Source of the DNA: Lacticaseibacillus casei DSM 20011 = JCM 1134 = ATCC 393 | Lineage (GTDB): Bacteria > Bacillota > Bacilli > Lactobacillales > Lactobacillaceae | Assembly: GCF_000829055.1 (NCBI RefSeq) | Contig: NZ_AP012544.1 | Span: forward strand, 1,178,001 to 1,242,000 | Direction: 5' to 3' | DNA: 64,000 bases | Shown: piece after piece, positions 1-9,491 of the stretch | Numbering within the stretch: position 1 is the stretch's first letter | Layout: each line of letters starts with the position of its first letter | Position numbers and translations under genes: made by a program | The notes under the pieces: generated by a model | Told to the model about the DNA's origin: nothing | Database searches by the model: none | The model's input: only the letters and a program-made list of their open reading frames with translations

Positions 1-1346
1 TCGCCGACTTATTTGGCAAATATGGCTCCAATGTCTGGTTTGAACGCGAGGCTAAGCATCTTTTGCCGGAAGGGTACACGAACCCGCATAGCCCGCATGG
101 TCAATTCACCAAAGAAAAAGATATCATGGATGTCTGGTTTGACTCAGGTTCATCACACCAGGCAGTCTTGGCTCAGCGTCCGGAATTGAGTTTCCCGGCT
201 GATCTGTACCTGGAAGGATCCGACCAGTATCGTGGTTGGTTTAACTCCAGCTTGATTACCAGTGTTGCCGCAACCGGTGTCGCCCCATATCGTGGCATCC
301 TGTCTCAAGGCTTCACGCTTGATGGCAAGGGTCGGAAAATGAGTAAAAGTCTAGGCAATACCATTGTGCCTGCCACAATTGAAAAGCAATTTGGCGCCGA
401 GATCATTCGGCTGTGGGTCGCAACCGTGGACTCCTCGTCTGATGTCCGGGTTTCGGTTGACAATTTTGCCCAGACGTCTGAGGCTTATCGTAAAATTCGC
501 AATACGTTGCGGTTTATGGTGGCTAATACCGGTGACTTTGATCCGCAAAAGGATGCCATTGCTTATGACGACCTCGGCTCCCTTGATCGCTATCTCATGG
601 TTCGTCTGAATCAGGTCATTGCTAAGGTCAAGGCGGCCTATGATGTCTACGATTTTGCAACGGTTGAAAAAACCATTAGCAGTTTCCTGGTTAACGATCT
701 GAGTGCCTTTTATCTCGATGTTGCCAAGGATGTGGTTTATATCGAGGCCCAAAACGATCCTAAGCGGCGGAGCATGCAGACAGTGATGTATACCGCTTTG
801 CTAGATCTGACGAAGTTGCTGACGCCGATTTTGCCGCATACAGCGGAAGAAGTTTGGCCATATCTGAAACAGGATAGTGCTTACGCTGCCTTGTCTGACA
901 TGCCGGACGTCACGCATTTTGACGACGAGGATCAGTTACTCGACATTTGGTCAGCATTCATGGATTTCCGTTCCGAAGTGCAAAAGGCGCTTGAAGTTGC
1001 ACGAGACAACAAGGTGATCGGCAAGTCCATGGAAGCAGCCGTTACGGTGTATCCATCCGGACCGGTTCGTGACATGCTGGATGATGTTGAAGCGAACGTG
1101 ATGCAACTGTTGATTACCAGTCACTTTGAAGTTGCGCCAAGCGATGCCAAAGCGCCAGCAGATGCCGAACAGTTCGAAGATATGGCAGTGGTTGTGACCC
1201 ACGCTAAGGGGGAAGTATGCCCACGTTGCCGGATGGTTCGGACTGATATCGGCACCGACCCTAAATTGCCGGAATTATGCAGTCGCTGTGCCGCCATTGT
1301 TGAAGCCAACTACCCTGAAGCAGTTGCAAACGGGTTTGACAAATAA
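1..1346 (+). CDS. ileS: Isoleucyl-tRNA synthetase, C-terminal part (5' end outside window)
   Basis: Class I aminoacyl-tRNA synthetase that charges tRNA-Ile with isoleucine in the cytosol. The reading frame is open from the window edge (first full codon at position 3), so about half of the usual ~930-residue protein is visible. The KMSKS catalytic loop is at about 336-350. The C-terminal zinc finger shows as CPRC and CSRC pairs near 1216-1300. The stop at 1346 lies 12 bases before the cold-shock gene. Regulation, often a T-box in this family, would be upstream and cannot be seen. Confidence 0.97.
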   Translation, partial: ADLFGKYGSNVWFEREAKHLLPEGYTNPHSPHGQFTKEKDIMDVWFDSGSSHQAVLAQRPELSFPADLYLEGSDQYRGWFNSSLITSVAATGVAPYRGILSQGFTLDGKGRKMSKSLGNTIVPATIEKQFGAEIIRLWVATVDSSSDVRVSVDNFAQTSEAYRKIRNTLRFMVANTGDFDPQKDAIAYDDLGSLDRYLMVRLNQVIAKVKAAYDVYDFATVEKTISSFLVNDLSAFYLDVAKDVVYIEAQNDPKRRSMQTVMYTALLDLTKLLTPILPHTAEEVWPYLKQDSAYAALSDMPDVTHFDDEDQLLDIWSAFMDFRSEVQKALEVARDNKVIGKSMEAAVTVYPSGPVRDMLDDVEANVMQLLITSHFEVAPSDAKAPADAEQFEDMAVVVTHAKGEVCPRCRMVRTDIGTDPKLPELCSRCAAIVEANYPEAVANGFDK

Positions 1347-1358
1347 GCAGGTGACAGC

Positions 1359-1580
1359 ATGCAAGGACGAGTTAAAAATTTCAATGTCGACAAAGGCTAC
1401 GGTTTTATCGAGGCCGATGGTCAGCCGGATATCTTCGTTCATTTTTCGGCGATTAATGAACCCGGTTTTAAAAGTCTGACACCGGGCGAACTGGTTGACT
1501 TTGTTATCGTGGAAGGTCCCCGTGGTCCTCAGGCTGCCAATGTGACGGTTCATCATGAGGCCGATCATTCAGACGATTAA
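1359..1580 (+). CDS. Cold-shock-domain protein
   Basis: A 73-residue single cold-shock domain, a small OB-fold RNA/ssDNA chaperone. The RNP1-like motif KGYGFIE and the RNP2-like motif DIFVHF are both present. It follows ileS by 12 bases with a weak AGGTGA site, so it is probably co-transcribed with it. The acidic, His-rich C-terminal tail (after residue ~64) is longer than in CspA. Family assignment is firm; which csp paralogue it is cannot be told. Confidence 0.93.
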   Translation: MQGRVKNFNVDKGYGFIEADGQPDIFVHFSAINEPGFKSLTPGELVDFVIVEGPRGPQAANVTVHHEADHSDD

Positions 1581-1637
1581 TCAACTGGCAGATATAAAGA
1601 TGCGACAATCATTCAATTAAAAGAATCGGCATGATCA

Positions 1638-1671
1638 AAAAACCGCGATCACAGTTGATCGCGGTTTTTTG
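1638..1671 (+). terminator. Rho-independent terminator after ileS-csp
   Basis: A 13-bp perfect stem (1638-1650 with 1657-1669), loop acagtt, flanked by A and T runs. It is bidirectional in form and sits between convergent csp (+) and pstS (-), so it may serve both. Confidence 0.9.
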
Positions 1672-1708
1672 TATACAGCCTGTTTGTATGGTAGAAATAT
1701 GGAGCAGG

Positions 1709-2614
1709 TTACTTGTTGACTTCTTCGATTTTGCCGTCGTACGTGCGGGCAACGGTCATTTTGGTGATGGGGATGTAACCCAGCCTCGGAACCAGCGTCT
1801 TTTGAACATTCTTTGATTGAATGTAGTTGATGAACGCTGCGGTTGAAGCATTAGGCTTACCCTTGGTGTACATGTGCTCGTAAGCCCAGATTTTCCAGGT
1901 GTTGGTTGTAACGTTCTTGTCAGTTGGTTGCACCTTGTCCAGTGCGAGCTTTTGGACGCCATCTTTAATTGCCGAGAAGGCTAGATAGCTAATCGCACCA
2001 GGCGTTGAGGAAACCATCTGATAAACGGTACCGCTTGAATCCTGTTCCTGACTGGTCTTGACTTTGTCCGTCTTGATACCGAACTGTTCAAAGGTGGCAC
2101 GGGTACCGGAGCCTTGTGCACGGTTAATCAAGACAATTTGTTGATCTTTACCGCCAACATCTTTCCAGTTAGTGATTTTGCCTTGGAAGATATCGACCAG
2201 CTGCTGGGTTGTAATGTTTTTAACGCCGGCATCTTTGTTAACAACCGGGGCAATGGCAACCACCGCGACCTGATGATCAACCAGATCGCTGGCCTTCAAG
2301 TCTTTCTTTTTCTGAGCGAAAATGTCTGAGTTGCCGATGGTGACCGATCCAGCCGCCACCTGACTTAATCCGGCACCGGAACCGCCGCCTTGAACGGTGA
2401 TTTCGGCCTTAGGATTGTCGGTTTGATATTGCTTAGCAGCCTGCTCAACCAGCGGCTGTAGGGCTGTGGACCCAACGGCAAGGATTTTGCTTTGCTTCGC
2501 TGGTGCCGCGCTTGACGAGCTTGAACTGCTGGCGGATTTCGACCCGCAACCCGTTAATACCAAAGTGGCAGTTAAGGCCACGGTCAAACCGACTAACAAC
2601 TTCGAATGCTTCAT
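1709..2614 (-). CDS. pstS: Phosphate ABC transporter substrate-binding lipoprotein
   Basis: Extracellular phosphate-binding subunit of the Pst high-affinity importer, 301 residues. It has a lipoprotein signal peptide with lipobox LTGC at residues ~25-28, a Ser-rich linker, then a PBP domain with phosphate-loop motifs (AVGSTALQPL and RAQGSGTR). The ATG at 2614 was chosen because GGAGGG lies 7-12 bases upstream; an in-frame TTG at 2629 precedes that site. No pstC, pstA or pstB is adjacent, so this is a solitary paralogue or separated from its permease. Three TTTACA repeats 22 bp apart lie upstream, consistent with PhoP control. Confidence 0.95.
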   Translation of the reverse strand: MKHSKLLVGLTVALTATLVLTGCGSKSASSSSSSSAAPAKQSKILAVGSTALQPLVEQAAKQYQTDNPKAEITVQGGGSGAGLSQVAAGSVTIGNSDIFAQKKKDLKASDLVDHQVAVVAIAPVVNKDAGVKNITTQQLVDIFQGKITNWKDVGGKDQQIVLINRAQGSGTRATFEQFGIKTDKVKTSQEQDSSGTVYQMVSSTPGAISYLAFSAIKDGVQKLALDKVQPTDKNVTTNTWKIWAYEHMYTKGKPNASTAAFINYIQSKNVQKTLVPRLGYIPITKMTVARTYDGKIEEVNK

Positions 2615-2659
2615 TACTTTTCCCTCCAATACTTGAATAACTTAAGGATAAAGAATGAG

Positions 2660-2709
2660 TGTAAAGACTTCGCCACTTTGATGTAAAGAATGCGTTTTGC
2701 TTTTGTAAA
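2660..2709 (-). promoter_or_regulatory. Putative Pho box (three TTTACA repeats) upstream of pstS
   Basis: Read on the minus strand, TTTACA occurs at 2709-2704, 2687-2682 and 2665-2660, exactly 22 bp apart. PhoP boxes of Firmicutes are TT(A/T/C)ACA repeats on an 11-bp period, so this fits binding on one face of the helix ahead of a phosphate gene. The intermediate 11-bp positions are not conserved. Confidence 0.6.
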
Positions 2710-2725
2710 TAAGGTGTAGGTTCCT

Positions 2726-2755
2726 TTGAAAAAGTAACAAGATTCGGCGTATAAT
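2726..2755 (+). promoter_or_regulatory. Promoter of the MFS transporter gene
   Basis: TTGAAA (2726-2731), an 18-bp spacer, and a consensus TATAAT (2750-2755). The -10 box overlaps the first ATG of the open frame (2754), which rules out that ATG as the start. Confidence 0.75.
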
Positions 2756-2789
2756 GGTGCAGCTAGGCGTTTTAGAAGGAGCGGAAAAT

Positions 2790-4225
2790 GTGAAAAATTA
2801 CATTGATAACCAAAAAGTCCAGAAAAACCGGTGGTGGATCATCACGGCCATCGGGATGTTTACCATCATGTCGACACTGGATGGTTCTATTGTCAACATT
2901 GCGTTGCCGGTGATGAGTCGAGATTTGAAAATCCCAATGAATCAGGCTGAATGGGTTGTGTCCATTTATCTGATGATGATCTGCGGATTGCTTTTATTTT
3001 TCGGGAAATTAGGCGATTCGATTGGTAAAATCAAAGTGTTCCGTGTCGGGATGGTACTGTTTCTCATCGGTTCTCTTTTTGCCGGGTTTAACAATAGTTT
3101 GGCGCTGTTGTTGGCGGCGCGGATTGTGCAGGCAACTGGCGCATCCATGACGATGGCGAATAACAACGGGATCGTGACAGAAATTTTTCCGATGAACGAA
3201 CGTGGGCGTGCCTTGGGTCTCATCGGGTCGTTTGTTTCCATTGGTGCGATTGCCGGACCTGGGATTGGCGGGTTGATTTTGGGGCAACTGCCGTGGGGCT
3301 ATATTTTTTGGATCAATATTCCAATCGGCATTGTTGCGTTGATTCTCGGATCCGTTGTTTTACCGAAGGATTTACCCAGCAAGCGGGTTCCGATTGACTG
3401 GGCAGGCTTCATCAGCTTCTTAGGGTTTATTCTGGCGTTGTTCATGGGTATTTTTCTGGGTCAGGAGCGTGGTTTTACGGATCCGGTGATTCTTGCCTTG
3501 TTCGTCATCGCAATGATCGCCTTGGCTGCTTTTATTCGGATTGAAAATCATAAGACCGATCCGCTAGTTAGCTTTAAGTTATTTCGGAATAGCGCGTTTA
3601 CGTTAAGTTTGTTATCGGCTTTCTTTATTTTTGTAACGAACTTCTTCTTTAATGTGATTTCGCCATTTTATTTGCAGAATGCGCGCGGATTATCGCCAGA
3701 AAAAGCCGGTTACTTGCTCATGATTTTCCCGATTGTCCAAGTGATTGTGGCACCGGTGGCTGGTTCAATTGCCGACCGCATCGGTCCTTATCGAATTACT
3801 ATGGTGGATTGTTGTTCATTGTGGGCAGCCAAGTCGGCTATGCGTTATTCAATTTACAGACGTCATTTGTTTTCGTGGCATTGATGATTGGCTTAGTCGG
3901 GTTTGGTAATGGCCTGTTCCAGGCGCCGAATAATACGGTCGTAATGTCGAGTGTGGCACCGCAAGATCTTGGAATTGCAGGCGGATTGAATGCATTGGCA
4001 CGTAATTTAGGTATGGTTGTAGGTATTTCGACGGCAACGACGGTTTTGTTCTCCTCAATGAGTCACACGGCTGGGCGGAAGGTAACAACTTATCTAACCG
4101 GTCGGCCTGATGTCTTTATCGCAGGGATGCACGTGTCGTTTTGGGTCGCAACCGGTTTATGCCTCTTAGCCTTGGCGTTGACAGGGTATCGGATGTGGCA
4201 AATTCGTGGCGTTGGCGATGCTTAG
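2790..4225 (+). pseudogene. MFS drug-efflux transporter (DHA2/EmrB type), frameshifted
   Basis: Proton-driven major facilitator of the multidrug DHA2 family, in two overlapping frames. The N-terminal part runs 2790-3884 and the C-terminal part continues in another frame to 4225. The break is at about 3799-3805: adding one G to atggtgg gives a continuous reading (RITMGGLLFIVGSQ) across a transmembrane helix. Repaired, the product is about 478 residues with 12-14 helices. GTG 2790 is preferred because AGAAGGAG ends 8 bases before it. Motif A-like GKLGDSIGK and antiporter motif GxxxGPxxGG (IGAIAGPGIGG) are present. Either a real inactivating deletion or a sequencing error. Confidence 0.85.
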
Positions 4226-4273
4226 TCAGGGAAGCCCATTCAACTGAAAATTGGCGGGGAAACGAGCCAAAAC

Positions 4274-4306
4274 AAAAAGTCCGTGATGACGAAATCACGG
4301 ACTTTA
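4274..4306. terminator. Bidirectional terminator between MFS gene and telA
   Basis: Inverted repeat aaagtccgtgat / atcacggacttt with a short loop, A-rich on the left and T-rich on the right, between converging genes. Confidence 0.8.
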
Positions 4307-4339
4307 CGCTATTCAAGGTTAATTAAGAATTTAGACCCA

Positions 4340-5542
4340 TTAAACGTGCGGCGTGACGTCTTTAGGATTTTGATTATCCATATCGCCGTGGGTATAATTT
4401 AGCAGTTGCTGCTTAAGTTCGCCTTCCATTTGGACAAGTTGTTTTTCAGCATTCTGACGCTTGACGCGACCATCTTGCTGAATCTGCAAAGTCTGTTTCA
4501 AGGTATCGATCAGATCGTTTTGTGTCTGCGTCAGCGTCTCGATATCGACAACGCCGCGTTCATTTTCTTTGGCGGTTTCAATCGAACTGATCTTCAACAT
4601 CTCACTGTTCTTCTTAAGCAAATCGTTGGTCGTTTCTGAAACCTGGCGCTGTGCGGTGACCGCATTTTTTTGACGCAAAAGGGTGAGGGCGATAGCCACC
4701 TGGTTTTTCCATAGAGGAATGGCAGTGTTGACACTGGCTTGGATCTTTTCTGCCAGCGCCTGATTGGTGTTTTGGATCAAGCGAATCTGCGGCGCTTGCT
4801 GAATGGTAATTTGCCGCGCTAATTGCAGATCATACGCCCGTTTTTCCAAACGGCTGGCGAACTGCCGCAGATCGTTGACTTGCTGGATCGCCATTTGGTC
4901 ATTAGCTGCTTCGGCGGCCTTGGCTGCTTCAGGAATCGTTTTATCATTTAATTCGGCCAGCTTCAGGTTCGCCGCTTCAATGTAAATATTCAAGGCATCA
5001 AAATACGCCTTGTTTTGGTCATAAAGCTCGTCTAAAAGCCTGTTGTCGTTTAACAAACCCTGTTGTGATGTTTCGAGCCGGTTAGCGATTGTATCGATCT
5101 GAGCACCGATTTTTTGGTACTTTGCGGTGATTTCATAAATAGATCGCTTGACACGGCCAAAAATTTTGCGGAAAATATTGTTATTTTCTGCTTTTAGTTC
5201 GTCAGGATTGGCTTCATTTAGACGCGTCATCAGGCTGGTTAAAGCGTCACCAACGGCACCGGTGTCTTGGCTTTGCACCTTCGTCAGCATGTTTTGAGAG
5301 AAAACCCCAAGCTGCTTTTGGGCATCGGCGCCGTAGTTTAAGACAGTTTCGCCTTTAGTGACATCAATTTTGCTGGCCAAATCCTGCGCTTTGGCTTCCT
5401 GTTCCGGGCTCAGTTTTGGCTTAGCTGTTGCTGCCTCGGGGATTTTTGGGGCCGCATCGCTTGCGCCGGATGAGGTGCTGAAGGGATCCGCTAATAGGTC
5501 ATCGGTCAAATTTGTTTGTTTGTCGTCGCTCACGTTGGTCAC
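4340..5542 (-). CDS. Toxic anion resistance (TelA-like) family protein
   Basis: A 400-residue, largely alpha-helical, coiled-coil-rich protein of the TelA/YceH family, linked to tellurite and toxic-anion tolerance and envelope stress; biochemical role unsettled. The N-terminal ~60 residues are low complexity (Ser/Ala/Pro), followed by the helical TelA domain ([16 protein letters not shown] onward). The start is GTG at 5542, overlapping the upstream gene's stop by 4 bases, so the two are translationally coupled. No membrane segment or signal peptide. Family call is firm, function inferred. Confidence 0.88.
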   Translation of the reverse strand: MTNVSDDKQTNLTDDLLADPFSTSSGASDAAPKIPEAATAKPKLSPEQEAKAQDLASKIDVTKGETVLNYGADAQKQLGVFSQNMLTKVQSQDTGAVGDALTSLMTRLNEANPDELKAENNNIFRKIFGRVKRSIYEITAKYQKIGAQIDTIANRLETSQQGLLNDNRLLDELYDQNKAYFDALNIYIEAANLKLAELNDKTIPEAAKAAEAANDQMAIQQVNDLRQFASRLEKRAYDLQLARQITIQQAPQIRLIQNTNQALAEKIQASVNTAIPLWKNQVAIALTLLRQKNAVTAQRQVSETTNDLLKKNSEMLKISSIETAKENERGVVDIETLTQTQNDLIDTLKQTLQIQQDGRVKRQNAEKQLVQMEGELKQQLLNYTHGDMDNQNPKDVTPHV

Positions 5543-6201
5543 TCCGTTTCATGCATCTTATTAGGATCAAGGTGTTTCTTGGCAAGGCGGACATCGCTAT
5601 CCAGGTCATCCAAGTCATCTTTAATGAAGGCTTGATAATCGGTACGGATCTTGCCCGCCATCCCGGTCATCGTTTCAAAAGCTTTATCTAACGTTTCGTA
5701 GGTATCAGCCGTTTTGACTTCATGGTGTGTGATTTGGGCATATTTCTGCATTAAATCCAACAGATTCGGGACCTGTTGATAGACAAAGGTGCCGGCGTCT
5801 GTCAGCCGCTGCGGAGCTTGCACCAGTGCCTCGAAATAAGCGTGCAGCAAATCGATCAAATCGGTATTAAGTGTGAGCGCACGAAGCTTTGGTACTTGCT
5901 TGGTCAATGCTTCAATGGTCCGAATTTGATCGGCAAGTTCAGCCATGGTCTTTCTAAAAAGTTTGATTTCTTCATCACTTAATCCGGAAGCCGCATAGTG
6001 TTCAGCCATTTTTGGATCCAAACTTGGCAGACTGGTGGATTTTGGCTTCGGTCGGCTTAGTTCACCGATAAAGCGAGCGAAGGCAAACACAACGCCGACA
6101 AAAACAGCGATTGCCCAACGTCCGGATAAGGCACCTAATACCGCACCCATGGCGGCCCAGAGTATGATTCGCCAAATGCGAATACGTTTGCTTGTGGCCA
6201 C
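5539..6201 (-). CDS. XpaC-like membrane protein, telA partner
   Basis: A 220-residue protein with two short hydrophobic segments near the N-terminus (residues ~10-42, [14 protein letters not shown] and [14 protein letters not shown]) and a soluble helical domain. It matches the family annotated as 5-bromo-4-chloroindolyl phosphate hydrolysis protein (XpaC), which typically precedes telA. GTG start at 6201 behind AGAGGAAG. The family name is historical; hydrolase activity is not evident in the sequence. It probably anchors a TelA complex to the membrane. Confidence 0.8.
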   Translation of the reverse strand: MATSKRIRIWRIILWAAMGAVLGALSGRWAIAVFVGVVFAFARFIGELSRPKPKSTSLPSLDPKMAEHYAASGLSDEEIKLFRKTMAELADQIRTIEALTKQVPKLRALTLNTDLIDLLHAYFEALVQAPQRLTDAGTFVYQQVPNLLDLMQKYAQITHHEVKTADTYETLDKAFETMTGMAGKIRTDYQAFIKDDLDDLDSDVRLAKKHLDPNKMHETE

Positions 6202-6438
6202 GAGATCACTTCCTCTTTCGTTTGAGTTTAGTTTAGCACAGTCCTATAGGTTGACTATCAGCCGGAAGTTGGATATTCGCAAATTTTTTGTTAAGATCAA
6301 GCATTGCATCGTTTGCTGGTGTAAGCTGATGACATGATCTTTCATAAAAGTGGTGTTTGTCAACGTTTTGAGTCGGTTAACGATTCGTTGATTGACGGCT
6401 TGGCACTTGTGAATAAATAGGACGAGGAGGCGGCTGTG

Positions 6439-6984
6439 ATGGAGGAAAAACCGATTGCACAACAACGGGTGTTTACGGGTGAATTAGTAGCAGTTGATGA
6501 ACTGACGGTTAAACTAAGCGATGATCAGACAGCGAAGCGGGAAATCGTGCGTGCACAGCCGTCTGCGGGCATTTTGGCGTTAAGAGGACATCAAGCCTTG
6601 TTTGTCAGTCAGTTTCGATCAACTGTTGGCCAGGCAACGCTGGAAATTCCGGCTGGCAAGATCCACCAAGGCGAGATGCCACTGGCTGCTGCCCAACGCG
6701 AATTAAATGAAGAAACCGGTTTGGAGGCACTGAACTGGCAGCCGCTTGTCAGTTATTTTCAATCACTTGGCTTTTCGGATGCGACCATGGCACTTTTTTT
6801 GGCTCGCGAATTGACCCCCGCCGATCAGCGTCTGCCGCAAGATGCCGATGAATTTGTGAACAGTCATTGGCTAACGTTTGATGAAGCTCAACAAGCAGTT
6901 GATGATGGCAGAATTTGTGACAGTAAGACGCTGTTAGCCTTGTTTTATTGGCAGCAGCAGGAGGAACAGCATGGCAGAAGTTAA
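6439..6984 (+). CDS. NUDIX hydrolase, ADP-ribose pyrophosphatase type
   Basis: Hydrolyses nucleoside-diphosphate-linked compounds, most likely ADP-ribose to AMP and ribose-5-phosphate. The Nudix box is complete: it begins GKIHQGEMP and ends QRELNEETGLEAL, at residues ~74-98. 181 residues from ATG 6439, 8 bases after GAGGAGG; a GTG at 6436 is the alternative. Its 3' end overlaps the next small ORF by 14 bases, so it leads a small operon that continues toward mtnN. NudF/YqkG-like by motif and length. Confidence 0.92.
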   Translation: MEEKPIAQQRVFTGELVAVDELTVKLSDDQTAKREIVRAQPSAGILALRGHQALFVSQFRSTVGQATLEIPAGKIHQGEMPLAAAQRELNEETGLEALNWQPLVSYFQSLGFSDATMALFLARELTPADQRLPQDADEFVNSHWLTFDEAQQAVDDGRICDSKTLLALFYWQQQEEQHGRS

Positions 6985-7231
6985 CACGCGTAAAGCCTAC
7001 CGTGAAGCCCAGAAGAAAAAGAAGCAGGAAGCTCGTGATCGCGAAGCCAAACGGGTTGAAGTGGAAAAAGAATACGCCCGGCAGACGCGCGACAAGCCAG
7101 AGGTTAAGGCGGCACGTTTTGATGAAATCACGTTTCGTAAAGTGAATAGCCTCAAGAAGCGGCTGAATTGGGCGATCGGCATTGTCTTTGGGTTGATTGT
7201 GATTGTCTTTTTGGTTCTTTATTTTGGCTAA
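6971..7231 (+). CDS. Small single-pass membrane protein with charged N-terminal coiled coil
   Basis: 86 residues. Residues 1-60 are extremely Lys/Arg/Glu-rich and probably helical. Residues ~66-85 form one transmembrane helix (WAIGIVFGLIVIVFLVLYF) at the C-terminus, giving a tail-anchored layout. The AGCAGGAGGAACAGC site just before ATG 6971 lies inside the NUDIX gene. The arrangement NUDIX / this ORF / mtnN suggests co-transcription. Function unknown. Confidence 0.8.
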   Translation: MAEVNTRKAYREAQKKKKQEARDREAKRVEVEKEYARQTRDKPEVKAARFDEITFRKVNSLKKRLNWAIGIVFGLIVIVFLVLYFG

Positions 7232-7297
7232 GGGATGTATCGAACCTACGAGGCGTGAAAATAGCGTCATATTTGATAGAGAGGACGAGGGGATTTT

Positions 7298-8008
7298 TTG
7301 ATTAAAGTCGGTGTGATTTGTGCGATGGAAGAGGAAATTCGCACGTTGTTGGCGCGGCAAACCCAGCAGCATGAGACAATTATTGCCAGTCAGCATTATT
7401 TTGAAGGCAAAATTGGCGATGTCGATGTGATTTTAGTGCAATCCGGCATTGGCAAGGTGCAAGCCGCGATGACAGCTGCATTGTTGTTGGCGACGTACAA
7501 GCCTGATGTCGTCATTAACACCGGTAGTGCCGGTGGGATTGGCCACGGCCTGGCGATCGGTGATGTGGTTATTTCTAGTGGCGTGTCTTATCACGATGTG
7601 GACGCTACGGCCTTTGGCTACTTGCCGGGACAACTTCCGCAACAGCCGCAGATTTTTGAAGCAGGCATGTCATATGTGACGCAAATTCAAACAGCGGCTG
7701 CGGCAACTGGTTTGACGCCCAAAGTAGGCTTGATTGTGTCAGGGGACCAATTTATTAACGGGAAAGAAGCCATTGCCCGGATTTTGAAAACCTATCCGCA
7801 GGCACTTGCCAGTGAAATGGAAGGTGCGGCAGTCGGCCAAGTTGCCAAAGAGTTCCACACGCCATTTGTCGTGATTCGCGCCATGAGTGACGTGGCCGAT
7901 GAACAGTCCGGCGTCGATTTTGACAAGTTTGTGATTAAAGCAGGTGAGCAAAGTGCCGCGATGTTGTTGCAGTTCTTTGCCCATTTACAGGCATCTCAGC
8001 ATGATTAG
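7298..8008 (+). CDS. mtnN: 5'-methylthioadenosine/S-adenosylhomocysteine nucleosidase
   Basis: Cleaves MTA and SAH to adenine and the thioribose or homocysteine-ribose product, feeding the activated-methyl cycle and LuxS/AI-2 synthesis. 236 residues, normal for the family. The start is TTG 7298 behind GAGGACGAGGGG. Catalytic features: acidic residue in MEEEI near the N-terminus, ribose-binding EMEG (residues ~174-177), and catalytic Asp in MSDVAD (~200). The gene directly precedes the cysteine desulfurase by 12 bases, linking sulfur recycling to sulfur transfer. Confidence 0.96.
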   Translation: MIKVGVICAMEEEIRTLLARQTQQHETIIASQHYFEGKIGDVDVILVQSGIGKVQAAMTAALLLATYKPDVVINTGSAGGIGHGLAIGDVVISSGVSYHDVDATAFGYLPGQLPQQPQIFEAGMSYVTQIQTAAAATGLTPKVGLIVSGDQFINGKEAIARILKTYPQALASEMEGAAVGQVAKEFHTPFVVIRAMSDVADEQSGVDFDKFVIKAGEQSAAMLLQFFAHLQASQHD

Positions 8009-8020
8009 GAGCTGATTTTT

Positions 8021-9184
8021 ATGCAACATATTTATCTTGATAATGCCGCCACAACGCCAATGGCACCTGAAGTCATTCAGACGATGACGGATCAAATGCA
8101 ACATGACTTTGGTAACGCGAGTTCGACGCACTGGTTTGGTCGAGAGGCCCATACGGTGATGGACAAAAGTCGAAAAATTCTGGCCGATTCAATTCATGCC
8201 CAGCCCGGCGAGATGGTCATCACAAGTGGCGCCACCGAAAGCAACAATACGGCCATTACCCAGACGGCGCATGCCCGCGCTGCTTTGGGAAAGCACATCA
8301 TTACAACTGCAATTGAACATCCTTCGGTCTTGCAGCCACTGAAGGCCTTGGAAAAAGGGGGCTTTCGGGTCACCTATCTGCCGGTTGACGAAAATGGGCG
8401 CATTCGGTTAGCAGATATTGACGCAGCCTTGGATGATGACACGATTCTGGTCACGATCATGATGGGCAACAACGAGGTCGGTAGCCGCATGCCAATCACT
8501 GAAATCGGCGAACGGCTGGTGGATCATCAAGCCTGGTTCCACACCGATGCCACTCAAGCGTATGGATTACTGGATATTGATGTCAAAGCCCAGCACATTG
8601 ATATGTTGAGTGTGTCCGCGCACAAAATCAACGGACCAAAGGGGATCGGCTTCTTATATCGCGATCCCAAAGTGCAGTTTCCATCGTTGCTAAAAGGCGG
8701 CGAGCAGGAACTCAAACGCCGTGCAGGAACCGAAAATATTGCTGGTATTGCCGGTTTTGCAACGGCCGTTGAGCTGATCACTTCTGAAGAAAAGGCAAAG
8801 CGCCAGACCAAATATCTTGGCTTCAAAAAACAAATCATGAACGCCTTAGATGACGCCGATATTCCTTACGCAATTAATGGCGACATCAGACCCGACAATG
8901 TCAATCACGTCTTCAATTTGTGGCTGAAGGGTATTTCCACCTATGCCTTACAAACCAACCTCGATTTGGCCGGTGTGGCTGTTTCAGGCGGTTCTGCCTG
9001 CACGGCGGGGTCGCTGGAGCCTTCGCACGTGCTGACCGCAATGTTTGGTGCGGACAGCCCGCGGTTGAGTGAATCAATCCGTATTTCATTTGGGGCACAG
9101 ACCACTCAGGAAGATATTCAAGCCTTCATTAATACGCTACTGCCGATTGTGCAACGGCTGGCTGCTAAACAAGCCGCACAGTAG
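8021..9184 (+). CDS. Cysteine desulfurase (NifS/IscS-like)
   Basis: PLP enzyme that transfers sulfur from cysteine to an enzyme persulfide. 387 residues. PLP-lysine in SAHKINGPKG (residues ~201-210), conserved His in IEHPSV, and active-site Cys in SGGSACTAGSLEPS (~320-333). Neighbours support a tRNA-thiolation role: DUF1831 follows and mnmA lies 3.3 kb downstream. In many lactobacilli these three are close together. Two hairpin repeats separate it from DUF1831. Confidence 0.95.
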   Translation: MQHIYLDNAATTPMAPEVIQTMTDQMQHDFGNASSTHWFGREAHTVMDKSRKILADSIHAQPGEMVITSGATESNNTAITQTAHARAALGKHIITTAIEHPSVLQPLKALEKGGFRVTYLPVDENGRIRLADIDAALDDDTILVTIMMGNNEVGSRMPITEIGERLVDHQAWFHTDATQAYGLLDIDVKAQHIDMLSVSAHKINGPKGIGFLYRDPKVQFPSLLKGGEQELKRRAGTENIAGIAGFATAVELITSEEKAKRQTKYLGFKKQIMNALDDADIPYAINGDIRPDNVNHVFNLWLKGISTYALQTNLDLAGVAVSGGSACTAGSLEPSHVLTAMFGADSPRLSESIRISFGAQTTQEDIQAFINTLLPIVQRLAAKQAAQ

Positions 9185-9220
9185 CCGCATGATATGCTAA
9201 ACTTAATGTTAGTAAAGCGT

Positions 9221-9353
9221 GTTCACGCTCATATTAACGCGTTCGCCGGCGCAGAAACCTGCGTGTTAGGACCTCTGTCGCAATGGCCTAAGTTCGGGCC
9301 ATCATGCCCGAGGCCACTTACACTCCGGTTTTTAAACGCGCCGGTTCACGCTC
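9221..9353. repeat. Intergenic hairpin repeat, copy A1
   Basis: Core 9235-9353, with a truncated end of a further copy at 9221-9232. Long imperfect inverted repeat: arm one carries aacgcgttcgccggcgca, then gaaacc and tgcgtgttagg. Arm two returns as cacttacactccggttttt and cgcgccggttcacgct. Same family as 9359-9476, 51193-51316 and 56757-56846. Confidence 0.85.
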
Positions 9354-9358
9354 ACACA

Positions 9359-9476
9359 TTAACGCGTTCGCCGGCGCAGGAGTCTGCGTGTAAGGATCTT
9401 GGTCGCAATGGCAAAGACCGCCATCACGCTCAAGGCCACTTACACTCCGACTCCTGAGCGCGCCGGTTCACGCTCA
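9359..9476. repeat. Intergenic hairpin repeat, copy A2
   Basis: Second tandem copy, about 118 bp, directly after A1. The variable stem segment is ggagtc paired with gactcc, where A1 has gaaacc with ggtttt. The AGGAGG Shine-Dalgarno of the next gene begins at the last base of this copy (9476-9481), so the hairpin ends where the ribosome site starts. Confidence 0.85.
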
Positions 9477-9491
9477 GGAGGATGTTTCATA

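Noticed and set aside
2754..2789. ATG 2754 as the start of the MFS gene
   Set aside because: It lies inside the consensus -10 box; GTG 2790 has a proper ribosome site.
9194..9457. 87-codon plus-strand ORF across the repeats
   Set aside because: It translates inverted-repeat DNA on both arms and has no ribosome site; the repeat structure explains it.
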